Positions 21,925 through 35,379 are shown, counted from the stretch's first letter. The stretch: DNA of 64,000 nucleotides from Dreissena polymorpha (GCF_020536995.1 NC_068359.1:89238353-89302352); one strand, 5' to 3'. Made by a program: numbers and translations. Notes: generated by a model not told the origin, from the sequence alone.

Positions 21925-24475
21925 ACAGCCATTTTTCAGTCACCTGAGAGACATGTTTTTATAAGAGATTTAAGTGTGGACCAATACATCGTGTATTAAT
22001 ATCAGTGTACCCACTGGGACACCACATGGGGCGAGGATTAACAGATAAACTAGGCCTTCAATTAATTATGCGCCTAGAGGCAAACAATACTATAACTTAC
22101 TGATAATTTTAGGATTGAGATGTGTTTGTATCTTATTTGAAATTAGCTAGCTTAATTCAAAAACTAATTATAGCCTCAATATTATCACAAGAACATCATC
22201 ACATATTTATTGTGCAATATATAATCATATCACCATCACAATATGCCAGAGCGTTAGTATTTATTGTGCATACATATCCTACAGCAACATTTACAAACTT
22301 ATTACAAACCAACCGCTCAAGCTTTAATTAAGATTGATTTCAATTTATATTATGACATACATTAAAGATCACTGTCAATTAATTAAAAAATAGCTTGATG
22401 CTTCGTACTCAGCGATTTAAATAAAAGAAACGTTGCGTACACAATAATTGGGGTTAATAAAAAAAGTCTGCAATTAAAATAATCAAATTTAAATATACTA
22501 GATTTAGTTTCAAATTGTCGCTCAAAAAATGTATCAGTTATATCAGTTACTAGGGAATCGATTTGTTTAATCTCCGCAATCCAATAATAATATGGTGTTT
22601 GTATGACAAATTAATAGCTATTCGTCATTGAATGTATGATACTCATAAAAATATTGAAACAATAACCACAACAACAACAACATATGTGATTATGTATATA
22701 TCTTCTTCAGATACTCTGTGTCATACTTTCAAAATTATCCTCATAAGATTCATAATAATAAAATAAACACTATTGCAATCTTAGTAAAAACCAACTTAGC
22801 CGTTATGCTAATGATTTTATGTTCAGTATGCGTGTACATTTCAATATTATATAACAACAAGTGTTCACAAATACCTATGTTTAATAAATATTAAAAACAT
22901 GAGAAGCAATGAAGGTATTTCATTTTAATAGACTAGTTTTACCGTGTGTGTACATTCATATAAAATCTTTTGAAAATCACACTTGAGATAATGTCTTTAG
23001 GTTTTGCTATTTCTAATCGATTTAAACACCATAAAACCACCGTATTTTCTCTTACATTCTAATTTTCTTACATTTCCTTTTTAAGCCAAAATATTTATGT
23101 TTTCATGATTCTAAATTTTCGGACATACGGATTTTCGTACAGTCAGTTAAACAGCGCTATTTTATCAGATTTTGACCCTGTTTTTGCTTATCTGATGACC
23201 CTTCGGTCATGCATTTTTACAACCGGATTAAAGTAATAAAACAGAATCATGCCTAAGGGCAATCGACCATTACATTTGCGTACTTGGGTAAATTACCTTG
23301 TAAACCTCTAATAAGCAATGGTTCCTTCCAACAGCGTTTGAAATGATATCGTATTAAGAAAGCCAAACGTTTATTGTTTTTACTTTTTATATATTATTTC
23401 AGTTGATTGCAAAGCTGTTAAGTTGCATTTTTAAAGTAAGAACGAAGGGAACAACACAATAAAATTATGTACACTGATGTATTATTTCTACTTCAATTAA
23501 ATAATTGACAAACAAACATAACACACTTGTCCTCTAAATATTTTTCGTATTTAAATTTTCCAACACGAAAAACAATATCTTTAAGTGAACGGAAACTTAT
23601 AATTATTACGGCATATAGTAAAAGCAGAGTTGTCTGAACCATAAGTAAAATAAAAATAAAAAATGACACAGCTTATTTTCCCTCAAGTGTTAATGATAAT
23701 ATGGATAAACAATTAAAATACATAAAGTCAATTGTGTTGATTACTCGTTATTGAATATTGCAATGCCAATTATAAGACATCTGATTAAAAACAAAATGTA
23801 TGGGGAATACCTAATCTGGAAATACAAACTAATGATACTATTAATGCAACAACAACAATCACATCTTTTCAAGCGCAATCAGAAAACTGCTACAGCTTTG
23901 TATTAACAAACATAAATATGTTTGTGCTTATAGATTTAGATAAACTTCAAATCTTTTAAGCGTGCTATGAATTGAATATATTTATATTTAAAAGTTTTGC
24001 TACTCTGTTGATAACTAGCAACAGCAAAAAGGAGATACCATTTTTTATCATCTAATTTATTTATATTTCATTGTTTATTTGTTTATGATCACAAGGATTG
24101 TTTGGATAACAGAGTGTGTCTAGATATACCGGTACCCTTAAAAATATTTTTATGAATTGCAATTAGCGTAGAAATTAAACAGGCCCTAATACAGACACCA
24201 TTTTTATCGGAATGCGATTATAGTTTCAATAGCAACTCGTAACGCTTTTTGGATTGAATGTGTAATGACTACTTTTAGCGACAAATTGACTTGGTCACAT
24301 ACTGCATCTTAACGGATAAATAAAATGAAACCATTTATTTTCAATATTATCAACATTATTATTTAGTTATTAATACATTAAGAGCAAACTCTATTAATCA
24401 AAAAGATTTGATATAACATCCGAATTCACTGCAAAAATGAGCTGAGCGATGGTTTTACGGTTGTTGAAATTGTTC
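21925..24475. other. Non-coding stretch, no gene seen
   Basis: About 2.5 kb of AT-rich sequence without supported coding, RNA or repeat features. Confidence 0.45.
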
Positions 24476-24702
24476 ATGATGAGAATGACGATGACGACGA
24501 TGATACGATGACGACGACGAGGAGGAGAAACAACGACGATAACAATGACGATGATGATGTGATGATGCACTGATTATGATATCACGACGATGACGACCAT
24601 AACGATGTTGTTGGTGATAGTGACGATAATGCTGCTGCTGTTGCTGATGACGATGCTGCTGCTGATGATGCGGTGGAGGCGGAGGAGCAGGACGAGGACG
24701 AG

Positions 24703-24734
<32 letters not shown>

Positions 24735-24807
24735 TGATGACAATGATGATGATGATGGTGCTGATGATGATGATGATGATGATGATGACGATGATGATGA
24801 CGGATGC

Positions 24808-24867
<60 letters not shown>

Positions 24868-24868
24868 C

Positions 24869-24906
<38 letters not shown>

Positions 24907-24930
24907 CTATGATGTGTGATGATGATAATG
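24476..24930. repeat. GAT/GAC trinucleotide array
   Basis: Runs of GAT, GAC, GCT and GGA units, including a nearly pure (GAT)n block at about 24806-24905. The poly-Asp, poly-Met and poly-Ser frames are artefacts. Confidence 0.97.
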
Positions 24931-25627
24931 ATGAGATGATGATTATGTTGATGTATGGATGATCATGATAACGTTGATAACGATGATGTTGATGAAAAAC
25001 GATGCTGTAAGTAGTAAATTAACTCATTAATTGTTATTATAATACACAAGCACATGCTAATGGATCTGTATCCGCAAGGCGGTCAATGAAAACTCACTTG
25101 GTATAAATATGAAAAATTGAATCAAAATATCATAATGCGGAGTGTTAAAATGTGTTCAAATCTAGCGAAATTGTTGCAGTACTTTTCTACCGAAACCAAT
25201 GCTTAGCCCAGTTATTTTAAAAATAATTTCAAAATACCACGATACACGTCAATTGGCTAACAAATACATTTGTAAGTTTAACCTCACTCAAAAACAGTAT
25301 TTATTGAAGACAGGGCGTCAACAATGTCCGAGTTTCTTCAACGTAGCTTAAGTACCTAAAGTACCTTTCCGTTTGATTTATCGCAGGATCCTGGGTCCGC
25401 ACCCACAGTCTTTTAAAGTGTCTGCATTAAAAAAGATAATAATTGTTGTTTGTAATAATCTTTGACAGCTCATAAAAAACATGTAAATCCTCAATCGTAG
25501 AGTTTCAGTATGATTTCATTTATTTAAAAAATAAAGACGGTTAACATATTTTATACACACATATATTAGTAGCTATACGCCATATAACATAGGACATAAT
25601 GTATATTATAAATCAAAGCGCTGAAGG
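24931..25627. other. Non-coding stretch, no gene seen
   Basis: No feature recognised beyond decayed GAT units at the left edge. Confidence 0.45.
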
Positions 25628-25745
25628 CACTTTAGTTGTTCGCTGTTGTCGTCCTTGATTAGCTTGTTCGCATTGCATATGCTTATCATTGTGCACAGGC
25701 TAATCTTATTTGACGTGCATTAAGCCTCGTTTTCCATGAAAGCAG
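25628..25745. repeat. Palindromic interspersed repeat, copy 2
   Basis: Contains gtcgtccttgattagcttgt, then the inverted block gcacaggctaatcttatttg, and the tail gcattaagcctcgttttcc. It is related to the copies at 244-412 and 35380-35475. Confidence 0.7.
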
Positions 25746-25882
25746 CCATATGTGCATATTTTAATGATAAACACTAGACTGGCCAATGGCGTTTACAAGC
25801 TGGTATATACATTCACTGCTAGAGCAGAAATCATTTGTCGTCTGCTGCAGACAGGCAGTGGTAATCGTTCCTAGCAGAGTGA

Positions 25883-25982
25883 NNNNNNNNNNNNNNNNNN
25901 NNNNNNNNNNNNNNNNNNNNNNNNNNNNNNNNNNNNNNNNNNNNNNNNNNNNNNNNNNNNNNNNNNNNNNNNNNNNNNNNNN
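25883..25982. other. Assembly gap (100 N)
   Basis: Exactly 100 unknown bases, the usual placeholder for a scaffold join of unknown size. Order and distance across this point are assembly claims, not sequence. Open frames spanning the N run are meaningless. Confidence 0.99.
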
Positions 25983-28200
25983 CATTTGAAATCCGAATCA
26001 GAATACCAAATAACACAAATAAATCAATGTAAGTGCTTCTTAGAGAGCAGACTGTATAACCAAATGCGGGTATCCGTAACGCATAATTAGCATTATAGTC
26101 TTAACATTTATAAACAAGAGGGTCAGGAAGAACGAAGATCGTTCACCAGTGTAATGTATGGGTGAATTGATTTCCAAGTTGTTTAAAACATCATTAACCG
26201 TGCGCCTCGATAATGTTGTTTTTATACCGAAAAGGAAAGATTGTACAAAATGTATAAATCAAATGTAAGACCTTTAGAACTTAAAGAATCACAGAAAACA
26301 TATTAACAAATATATTTTGCGACCCAAGTACGTCATATGAACAAACTATGAATAGGACCAATGAAACACGTGACACTTTAAAAAAAAACTTTAAGGTATT
26401 GTTTCGCATAAAGATGTACATGTTATCTGGATATGTAAGCGTATATCACTGACGACTACATGATACATTTGATTACAAATACAATATATAGGTTATGAGC
26501 TTTTCAGTTTAGGTGAAGATATAAAACAATCACATTACAGAGAAAGGGTAACCACCTTGCTGGAGTCGATTGTCAACCTAGGTTCATGCCTTGAAACAAA
26601 TTGGTAAAGGACCAATATATGATTATATATAATTATATAATCCTCTGGGTTTTGTGGTTGGAGAGAAAAGATTCAGTCTTTTTGCTACTTGTCCATTTCA
26701 ACAATTTGTAAACAAATATATTTATCATGTGTACCATATAGGCATGCTTTGAAGAAATTTGGCAAAGGTCAACTGCATGATTCTGAGAAGTAAATACCTA
26801 AGCTCTCAACATTGTACATAGGGAAAAAAAGAGAGGTGTTATTCATTTTAAACACAAACATACATAAGTACACGGGCATTATTTGAAAACATAAAAGTTG
26901 ACCATTTAACGGTGTTGAAAACCAAATACCAAAACATCCGTGCCTTGTAGTGTCAACAAATACAATTGTGGGTATAAGTGTTTTTTTAAACAAAATTTAC
27001 ATTAAAATTTATTCCAACATATGTATCCTTATTCTTTAAGTTTAACAGACTACTTTGTTCTACATTCCTTCCACTTATATAAATAACGTAAAACATGGTA
27101 CCCCCCATGGCGGAGCAAATTTCATCTCTAAGGCAGTTGGTGAACCGAACATGTTACAAGGCCATATTACGATTTTACAAATACAATCCCAAAAAGTCTG
27201 ACATTGGCAGTATCAAATATGATTTTTAAAAATTGATTTACTACTGAAAGCCTTACAAAAAAAACTGCTAAGTCGACGTCGCCTTTTTTATTACAGTGGC
27301 GTAATTTGGTAATTACATCTAGGCCTTCAGAATTATGTCTTAGACACAAGATACATCAACAATTTTGAACTAATGGCATAACTTGACCACAACGGTTCAG
27401 GTCCACTATTTGATGTAGGTACGATGATGTTTCAAGTCCGTGCGCATTAATCACGTGCGCAAATAATGCGATCAGTTTTTATAAAAGGCACGTGTATGAT
27501 ACTAAAATTATAGAGGGTCACAACACGATATACCGACTATTAAACATCTGTTGTATGGTTTCATAGAATAATATTTACGAAATTTCTTTATCTGATATCT
27601 ATTTCAGCTCCGACGACATACACAAATATCGTAGCGGTATCTCGGGAACAACTTTAAAAAAGGTGCATTCAAGGTTCGTTCATGTGATGTTATATCACAT
27701 TATATCAGCAGTTTAGGAGATGTCGTTTAAAAAATGTTACCCAGAACGCATATCGCACGACTCACAACGCACGGCGATCATAAAGCGATTCGAAAAGCTC
27801 ATGTGCGGTGTTCATTGAAGAACTCAACAATTAAAATTAATGTCACCATATGGATTGTATTATGTAACCATGCATTTCTACATTTTGTGTTGATCTTACA
27901 TATGGTCAGTGTACGGTACCCATGACACATATTTTTAAATCACCTGAGCAAAACTATACTATTTTGGAGTTTCAACCAATAGGGGATTCGTATAATGAAG
28001 TTGCGCCGTTAAATGTGTACATTTTAAGCACACCAGCTTAAACATTACTCCGCGGTTAAAGAGCGCTTGGTTACATCGCTTAAAGATTGCATTATCAGAC
28101 ATCGGGATTTCGTGTTCACATTTTAATCGGGATGACACTGTCAGGCGATTTAAAACACCAAGCCGTTTTACTACAACGAATATATATTGCAGCTGCTAAC
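25983..28200 (+). repeat. Diverged 2.2 kb duplication, copy A
   Basis: The segment matches 50098-52511 in the same order and orientation. Anchors include ctaggttcatgcattgaaac-type text near 26578, gaagatataaaacaatcaca near 26515, agctccgacgacatacacaa near 27607 and ttttaatcgggatgacact near 28122. Identity is moderate and short indels are frequent, so the duplication is old. Inside are degenerate units of the form ttgaaacaaattggtaaagg ... ctctgggttttgtggtt, of a kind I associate with mollusc repeats. No coding frame survives in both copies, which argues against a gene. The left edge falls at the assembly gap. Confidence 0.8.
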
Positions 28201-28704
28201 CACACTGTTAAAACTATAACGAAATTATATACTTAATACAGCTTTTATTTGACAATTTGTGACTTAACTGTTACGGTTTATCTATATGTGACGTTTTACT
28301 TACATGCATGCTGTAAGGGAAGGGCTAAATGGACATAAACTTCACTGTATTTTTATATAAAACCTTTTTTTCTAGAATTGATCACAAAACCATCCCTATT
28401 GAAAACATGAATGCCAAAACGAGGAGCGTATATCGAATATTACCAAATAATAAGTGTCCTTGTAAATATCCAAAATCTATTAAACGGTTATTAAAAAGGT
28501 ATAAAAAGACTAGTATACAAAGAAATATGTTTCATCTAGAAAATATCCTAAACTATCAAATGAGCGATGCTTTTATAGCAAAATTTCAAACAAACTAGTT
28601 GTACAAAAAAACGCAAATATGTTTTATCAACATCATATATATAAAAGCTAAACAATCACAGCCTGTGAAGACTGAACTATTAAAATATTGAAGATATAGA
28701 AGAT
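28201..28704. other. Non-coding stretch, no gene seen
   Basis: An 89-codon open frame at 28329-28598 (with NKCPCKYPKSIKRL) was considered. No second copy, no clear splice sites and AT-driven composition: not called. Confidence 0.4.
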
Positions 28705-28850
28705 ATTTGTTCATGTCAGTGTAAGATCGTTTGTTATTTCACGAGTGATCATAGAAAATATATTTTCACAAGTGGCGCAGCCACGAGTGAAAATATTATT
28801 GTTCTATGATCACGAGAGAAATAACAAATGATCTTACACTAACATGAACA
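28705..28850. repeat. Foldback repeat, about 65 bp arms
   Basis: The left arm ttcatgtcagtgtaagatcg ... gtgatcatagaaaata pairs with the right arm ttctatgatcacgaga ... atcttacactaacatgaa. The tip is aagtggcgcagccac, flanked by ttttcac and gtgaaaa. A further half copy (cactcgtgatcatagaatat) sits at 28971-28990, next to the AT run. It is probably a MITE. Confidence 0.75.
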
Positions 28851-28982
28851 CAATTTCTGTTTCTTTTATTCCCCTTTTTCAAGAAAATAATTAACAGCTG
28901 TTTCCCTTTTGCTGAAAAGTTACCCTTTCTCGGAGTGTGTTGGAATCTGTGAAAGGTCGATTTTAATTCACTCGTGATCATA

Positions 28983-28984
<2 letters not shown>

Positions 28985-29021
<37 letters not shown>
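28985..29021. repeat. AT dinucleotide microsatellite
   Basis: A pure run of AT units directly after the third arm of the foldback repeat. Confidence 0.95.
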
Positions 29022-29026
<5 letters not shown>

Positions 29027-30895
29027 GATAATCTAAAAATAGAAAAAGGAGTTCGGAAAATGTGTTCTTTTCACCGATGAAAATAACATTTTGGTCTTTT
29101 CACTGCTGTTCTTTCACTGCCGAAATGTCATATTTTATCATTAGGTATAAAAGATAAAAATTGTTACCGCTTTTTGAAGCGTCCAATCGTTTATATGAAT
29201 AATAGTTAAAGGAATAGTAAACGTATAAGACACCAATTGTGCTATTTAACTGTATGGTCCAAACACTAAAGTTTAAGAAATAATAAACATACAATTCGAA
29301 AAACTATATCAAATTCAAAATGGAATCATTATTATATAATTTAGTAATTTACTACATGGCATAATACATTATTCTGTACCGGAGAATACCTGTACAAGTA
29401 ACGCGATCTCTGATTATCTGCTTATACTACAATGTTCAAAAATATAGAGATATCACATAACAAAGTGGCTAAGCCAAAGTTATAATTCCGTATTAGAAAT
29501 AAGGTATTTATTATTGGTAAACATGCATGCACAAATAAATGATCATGCATTAGGTTTCAAATCTTAATATGTAACAGTGCAGTGTCGCTTTAACATTAAC
29601 CATTACAACAGCTACATCAAATGCTTGCCAGAAATATCTGATACTTTAAATACACCGCGGATTGTATCTATTAATGTAATAGCGATCGAGTCTAGTTGAA
29701 AAAGTATATATATTCTGAAGTTAAAGTATGTGTTCGTTGTAATAGCTGTAAAAGCACGATAATACAGTTTATGAAAATCAGTGAAAATCCATTTAACAAT
29801 GAACTAACGACAGTGGTATGCTGCTCTAGACCCTTTGTTTGGGAATATTGTAGACTACAGAGGCATAGTTTAAATATATCTTGCTATTTAAGTCCAAATA
29901 ACAAAACGTTTTAGACCACCACACAGGTCCGGATAATTTTAAACACGGAGACATAATTTCATCAAACTAAACAAATGACCTCTTTGTGATATAACATACC
30001 AAATATTACAGCTATAGACAGTGTCGTTCAACTTTACTTAATAAGTCTATATTTTTAATAAGACAATAGGAGCCGGGTTATTTTAGGTCTTTGATTGAAT
30101 GTTACAATTCGGACGAACTGTGTAGAGTACAAACATGTTATGTTACATACTAAATAGTGACGCTACGGCGCTAGTTGTTGCACAAAATATGTTTTGTATA
30201 TTTCCACATTAAACATATGACCACTAGGTCGTTGTCACCTTTCACCTGAAGAACATTATTAAAATATGCTTTGTAAAATACCTGTAGACGATGATGCATA
30301 CCAAATACCAAGCATTGTCTGGACTTTGTGGTTTCAGACAAGAATAAGGCAATTTATTCCGATAATAATAAATTTTATGATTAATGCAATTCAGCTGTTT
30401 CGTCGTTTATTTGTTTACATATCACTTTAGGAAATTTCGGTTTTCATTTTCAAATGTTATCGACGGGTTTGATGCTTATCATGTTCCATAATAAGAATTT
30501 ACAGACCATATTAAAACCAGTCGGATCAGTTCACATCCGACAACGAGTGTCTAAAACGCAAAAGAAAGTTTCTTGGTCTTTTGCAATTCCCGCCCAGCCA
30601 ACCCAGCTTGCTCCTTTGTGCATTGTATTCAATAAGATTACTGTGTTCTGCCAGTGTTATTTTGTATTGCATAAGACATGCAAATGCAAGCATGTATGAA
30701 TATGTCTCAAACTTAATGTTCATGTTCAACAATCCTTGTTTCTTACTGTTGCATTTTTGTTGTTTTATGTTATACTGTTCATGCATACGTATACACAACT
30801 CCTTGCCTGAAATTTATTATAATATTTGGAGTTATAGTTTTTGTCAATTATATGCTAACACCGTAAACAGATTGCTGCTTTAGGTTTATTGTTAC
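29022..30895. other. Non-coding stretch with mollusc-type repeat traces
   Basis: Around 30210-30345 there is text such as atgaccactaggtcgttgtc, then taccaaataccaagcattgt and ggactttgtggtttcagaca. It resembles the units inside the duplicated segments at 25983-28200. No gene recognised. Confidence 0.4.
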
Positions 30896-30897
30896 AG

Positions 30898-31160
30898 AAC
30901 CCAGACATACCGTTGGTAAGACTGGCCTGTGCAGAGCAGTGGTGACGTACCGAGGCTCCATAACAAGTTCAATCACTCACAGTGAGTGGAAAAGTCCTCT
31001 ATCCGCATGTGGCCATACCAAAACACCAAGAACGACGACTCTTCTCCAACATGGTTACCGGTATACCCGTGGAGCAGCCTTTACAAGTGTTTTCAACGCG
31101 GGCCTGATCATGCCTCGGTGTTCGATGAATATGATAACAGTCATCACCTGCGTTTTCTAA
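30898..31160 (+). other. GC-balanced exon-like island, unassigned
   Basis: A good acceptor (tttattgttacag) precedes an open frame of about 87 codons in a segment clearly less AT-rich than its surroundings. It reads in phase 1 from AA|CCC and ends in TAA at 31158-31160. The peptide (with THSEWKSPLSACGHTK and QHGYRYTRGAAFTSVFNAGL) is not one I recognise. The minus strand also has protein-like pieces (VIIFIEHRGMIRPALKTLVK; FLVFWYGHMRIEDFSTHC) with a frame change between them. The strand is therefore unsure, and the island may be a decayed gene or transposon fragment rather than a live exon. Confidence 0.3.
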
Positions 31161-31304
31161 CCTTAAAAAGCCTTCACTTATTTCAAACATTCTCTATATC
31201 CAGGAAGCTCACTTGGCCCCATCGGACCAGACATTCCACCGTGTGTGAACTATTGCAAAATACTTGTTGGATTTTTGGTGGACTTTTGTTACAATTTGTT
31301 ATTT

Positions 31305-31620
31305 ACTCTAAACCAGCTAATTCTTATGTCGGATTGTTCCACCACTTGCCTCACCTAAAAATGTTAATAACTTTAACGTTCGTAATCGGGGTGAACGGAA
31401 AAACATTTGTTTTTTCTGCATTGTGTTTTTTAAGTGTGATTGATTTTTTGCTATTTGTTTTTATTCTTAATCAGTTAATTCCTATGTCGATCCCTCAGTA
31501 CTTACCTCACCTAAAAGTGTTAATAACTTAAACGTTCTTAATCTTGATGAACTGTAAAGCATTCATTACTTTTAAATTGTATTTCCTAAGTGTAATTTGT
31601 TTTTTACTTGTACACCTCCT
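31305..31620. repeat. Tandem duplication, 156 bp period
   Basis: The block tcacctaaaaatgttaataa occurs at 31351, and tcacctaaaagtgttaataa at 31507. Each is preceded by cagctaattcttatgtcg or cagttaattcctatgtcg and followed by aacgttc, tgaac, gtaaa and a taagtgt... ttgttttt tail. Confidence 0.7.
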
Positions 31621-31794
31621 CCTCCTTCAGGTCTTTTATATGCTGCTGAGAGTAATTAATCTATGGGAAGGGATTTCCATTATTTCATATTGTCCATCCC
31701 GCTTTTTTATGACGGCCTCGACGTTGACCTCTCTGTGCTCTGGATAACAATATTGCACAGAGAGTCCTGCCTGGTGACGTGCCAAACCAAGAAA

Positions 31795-32168
31795 GGTTTC
31801 GTCTGTTGACAGTCGCCGGTAAGGGCTCTTGTGGGCCAACAAGTGTTGCAGTCATATTTCCCTGAAATGAATCACCTAAACACTAACAAACAGTAATTGG
31901 TTGCTTAGAATATACGCCATAAGTGTAATTACACAAACATGTTATCTTGTGAAAATGTTGCAACAATAAACAATTTTAGCTGACTAATTATTGATGCCAT
32001 AAAACTCCGTCGTTTGACGGTCGCCGGTAGGGGTTCTTGTGGGCAAACACGTGTTGCAGTCATGTTGCAGACGTATTACTCTGAAAAAAACAACACATAC
32101 ACACTCACAAACAGAAATTGGTTGCTGAGAATATACACAATAAGTGAAATTTTAACTGACTAATCACT
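31795..32168. repeat. Tandem duplication, 208 bp period (second unit interrupted)
   Basis: gtcgccggtaagggctcttg (31812) and gtcgccggtaggggttcttg (32020) begin two units that share gtgttgcagtcat, cacaaacag-type blocks, aattggttgct(t/g)agaatata and gctgactaat. The second unit is cut by the hAT-like element at 32169 and resumes after it at about 33432 (attactgatgtcatagaac against attattgatgccataaaac). Confidence 0.75.
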
Positions 32169-33431
32169 AGGGATGGGAACGAATACTGAAAATGATATTC
32201 GAATATTCGATGTTTAAACCTTATATTAAAATGTCCGAACATGTTATTGTTTTGAGCAGCGTACTATGTCATATTGCCACTGATACCACTATTTATCGTA
32301 TCATATGTGCAGCCTTGAAAAACTTGGTAGAGTATTACTTTTAGAAAAAAAGATTATTGTATTCTTTATTTAAAATAAATTCTGTTTGTTTTTATAAGAT
32401 ATAAGATGTTTCCGGAAACCATATAACATATAACCATAATTCTATTTTATTTCAATACTTCTATTTGATTCGGATCACTTCCCATCGATAATATTTAAAA
32501 TGCTTTTGTTTTTGCTATTTATTTCTGGAATTAAAAACAAGGGCGATTTAATTGGTTAATATTTGAGTAACTTAATCCTGATTGAATACTTATTGACTGA
32601 ATATGTAATATAATATATGGGTAAAGCATTCAAAACAAATATGTCATCCGTCCCGATCTCGGTGGGACAGTCCCGCTTTGGGCTATTTTGCCCGGCGTCC
32701 TCATACGAGACAATTAGTCCAGAAATGGGTATAACGCCACGTGTTTTCTATAAATTTACATAAATTTCCCTTTTGAAGGTCTGTCTTTCTAAAACTTACT
32801 ACCACTTATCCCTTTATTGCCCTTTATTACCTTAAATACTTCTACTACTCGAGTTCACCAGTGTTGTTTTTGACACCTTATCAGCGATTCATCGGCAAAT
32901 CATTGATTGTGTCAGGCATTCACACCATGGTGATGTATGATATGGGTCGCTATTTGCTATTAATAGACGAGTCGAACTGAAATAGCCCACTGCGGCCTAA
33001 TAAAGTCAAAAGATACTGTTTATTAACCACCTGAGCTTAAAAGACCAGTCAAAACTCAGATTTTGTATATCAAACAAGTTGAATGCTTATCGATACACAT
33101 TTGTATTTCATATTACCTTATTTTCATTTTCGACTGCTTATCATAAAATAGTTAGTACATATTGCATCAATATAAATTTTAAGTAAATTGCGATTGGTCT
33201 CTATCCACATACACTCCTGCCAATTATCATCTCGTTCATTGATGGCAGCTGTTATCCAAACAATAATTTATACAAGAAAGTCGAATGCACTAAGCCCAAA
33301 CTGCGACTTTGTACATGCACTTATAACTTTTCATAAGTATCTTTGCATAAAAATAGAATATTCAAATATGAATATTGCATTCGAATATTCGACCGATTTT
33401 CGAATATTCGGATATTCAATCCCATCTCTAA
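32169..33431. mobile_element. Non-autonomous hAT-like element
   Basis: The left end agggatgggaacgaat and right end attcaatcccatctct are inverted repeats of the hAT type. Next to both ends lie aatattcgaatattcg motifs. The insertion splits a unit of the 208 bp tandem repeat, and the first unit shows the empty site. A decayed 8 bp target duplication is possible (ctaatcac left, ctaattag right). The 85-codon frame near the right end has no transposase features. Confidence 0.65.
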
Positions 33432-33479
33432 TTAGCAATTACTGATGTCATAGAACGCCATGTATTTGATTTTTAAAGA

Positions 33480-35116
33480 ACGAATATTATTTGTGTACAA
33501 TATGCAATTTACATGAAGTCTAGTCATCAAATATATATATCTGAGTCGTTCAAACTATTCAAATGAAACACTGTATTTTAACTTTGTTGCTTTTTGGTGT
33601 TACTGAAATCAACACATACATTTGTTGTTTTGTTTACTTTGGTCGTCAACAAAATCCTAAAACGACATTATTGGAAACAAGAGCTTGCATATCTTTTATG
33701 TTCGCACCCTTGTTTTGTTCGGTGGACGCTTTCGGGGACTTTTTAATTTGTTCAAACTTATTAGTGAACCTGCCGTTCTCTTACATGTTAATTATAGTTA
33801 AAATAATTGAAATTTAAATACATGTATTTGTTTTCAATAAAATGCCAGTAGAAGATTTTAAGTTGTACCAGTTAGCTTTTTGTAATCTGTTTGTACTACA
33901 AATGTACATGAATAAGCCAGTACTACTATTTACAGTAGTGTAAATATTATTATTAAACAAATCCCGAAATACAATAAGATCATACAACGAAGGTAACGAT
34001 TGTCCTATATTTCATTTTCATATATTGTCAAGCCGCATTTGATATAAAAAACATGATCGAAACCATAAATACAAATGTAGTTTTGAACGAATTTAATAAT
34101 TAAATATTCATTAAAAACTCAATATAACAAACAAATGAAAGTCCACAAGATCTATCAGTAGAGAAATTATTGTTTTTATCCACAACTAATAATGTCAAGC
34201 ATTTATGCAAAACAAATTCTATTTACTTTAGAATAAGCGCATCAGGATTATAGAAAAATAAAGTAATATGTCAATTTTTTTTAACTTATATGTACATGTA
34301 CTTTTACGCAAGTTGATTTTCTTTATATAAGCCAAATATTCCTTAGCCATTGTTGGATAATTTAGAACAGTAAAACACCTTATTATAGGAGTCACAAGAT
34401 AACATACATAAGACTGAATGTCTCAAAGCAGCGACGGAATCAGTTCAAAATTATGCATTATGCAGAAAATCGTGTTCGAGTATTTCATCAATACCATTAA
34501 CTCGATTTAATTACATTCTAAAGGATGACGTTTTCCGCAATAGAGGACGCGAAAGCGTTATCGTCGTGGTACCTACACCTGGGTCAAACGGATCCTTACA
34601 ACTGAAGAGGAATTTCTCTGAAAAGTAGAATGAAAAATTGTTTTAAACATCATTTTGTCAAAGTTTCTATTAAATCGCAGGTCAGTTTACAATTACGTTC
34701 TTTTACATGTTAGAACGTATTTTTTCAAATGCTTTTACAGTAGGTTGGTAGATTGTGTGCTCATTGTATTAACTATGCACGTGACAACGATAGGCTAATG
34801 CACCGTAAATGTTTTTACTTTATGGATAGATTAGGTTTGGGGTTAATTGAGTAGCATATGTGTAGCTATGTTCATATTCTTTTCTCGCTTGTGCGTCTTT
34901 TATCGCACAATAACAAAAGGCGCACCTTACAAAACAAGGGGATGTTAATAGCATTAATGTATTTTACTTACTTTTAAACGAGTTGCCCCTCTTTCAGATG
35001 AACAAGGGTATTTTAACAGAACAATCTTTATCTGACAACATTTGTACTTTGTATTGAGACGAGCAATCGATTTATTCCGATACAGCAAGAGTTTTACAAT
35101 AATTTATTACTATTTT
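33480..35116. other. Non-coding stretch, no gene seen
   Basis: An 84-codon frame at 33563-33817 starts MKHCILTLLLFGV, which could pass for a signal peptide, but it has no further support. A 26-codon frame at 34525-34605 (MTFSAIEDAKALSSWYLHLG) is too short to call. Confidence 0.4.
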
Positions 35117-35379
35117 ATAGGGATGGCAAACCAAAGCAAATCCGTCACCGGTTAACCTGTTTTGATATTGGAGCGGTTAACCGGTAAACGGACTGTCTTT
35201 GTACCACATAAATAAAAAAAAACATCCGAAAAAAAGTTTACGTTTACAAAGACCTATACAATATGTATTGTATAGGTCGTTGACATTTATAAACAACTAC
35301 ATGTATATGAAAATATACTCTGTCTTGTTGATTGTCTTGCAGCCTAATTACTAGTGCGTTGTGAGAAATCCAGGCATGT

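Noticed and set aside
25761-26016. Open frames spanning the N run
   Set aside because: Unknown bases cannot support a reading frame.
28329-28598. 89-codon frame as a possible small basic protein
   Set aside because: AT-driven Lys/Asn/Ile composition, no signal peptide, splice pair or second copy.
33563-33817. 84-codon frame with a hydrophobic start
   Set aside because: The hydrophobicity continues irregularly through the frame, with no promoter, splice or homology support.
34525-34605. 26-codon frame MTFSAIEDAKALSSWYLHLG
   Set aside because: Protein-like but too short, with no acceptor in phase and a stop just upstream.
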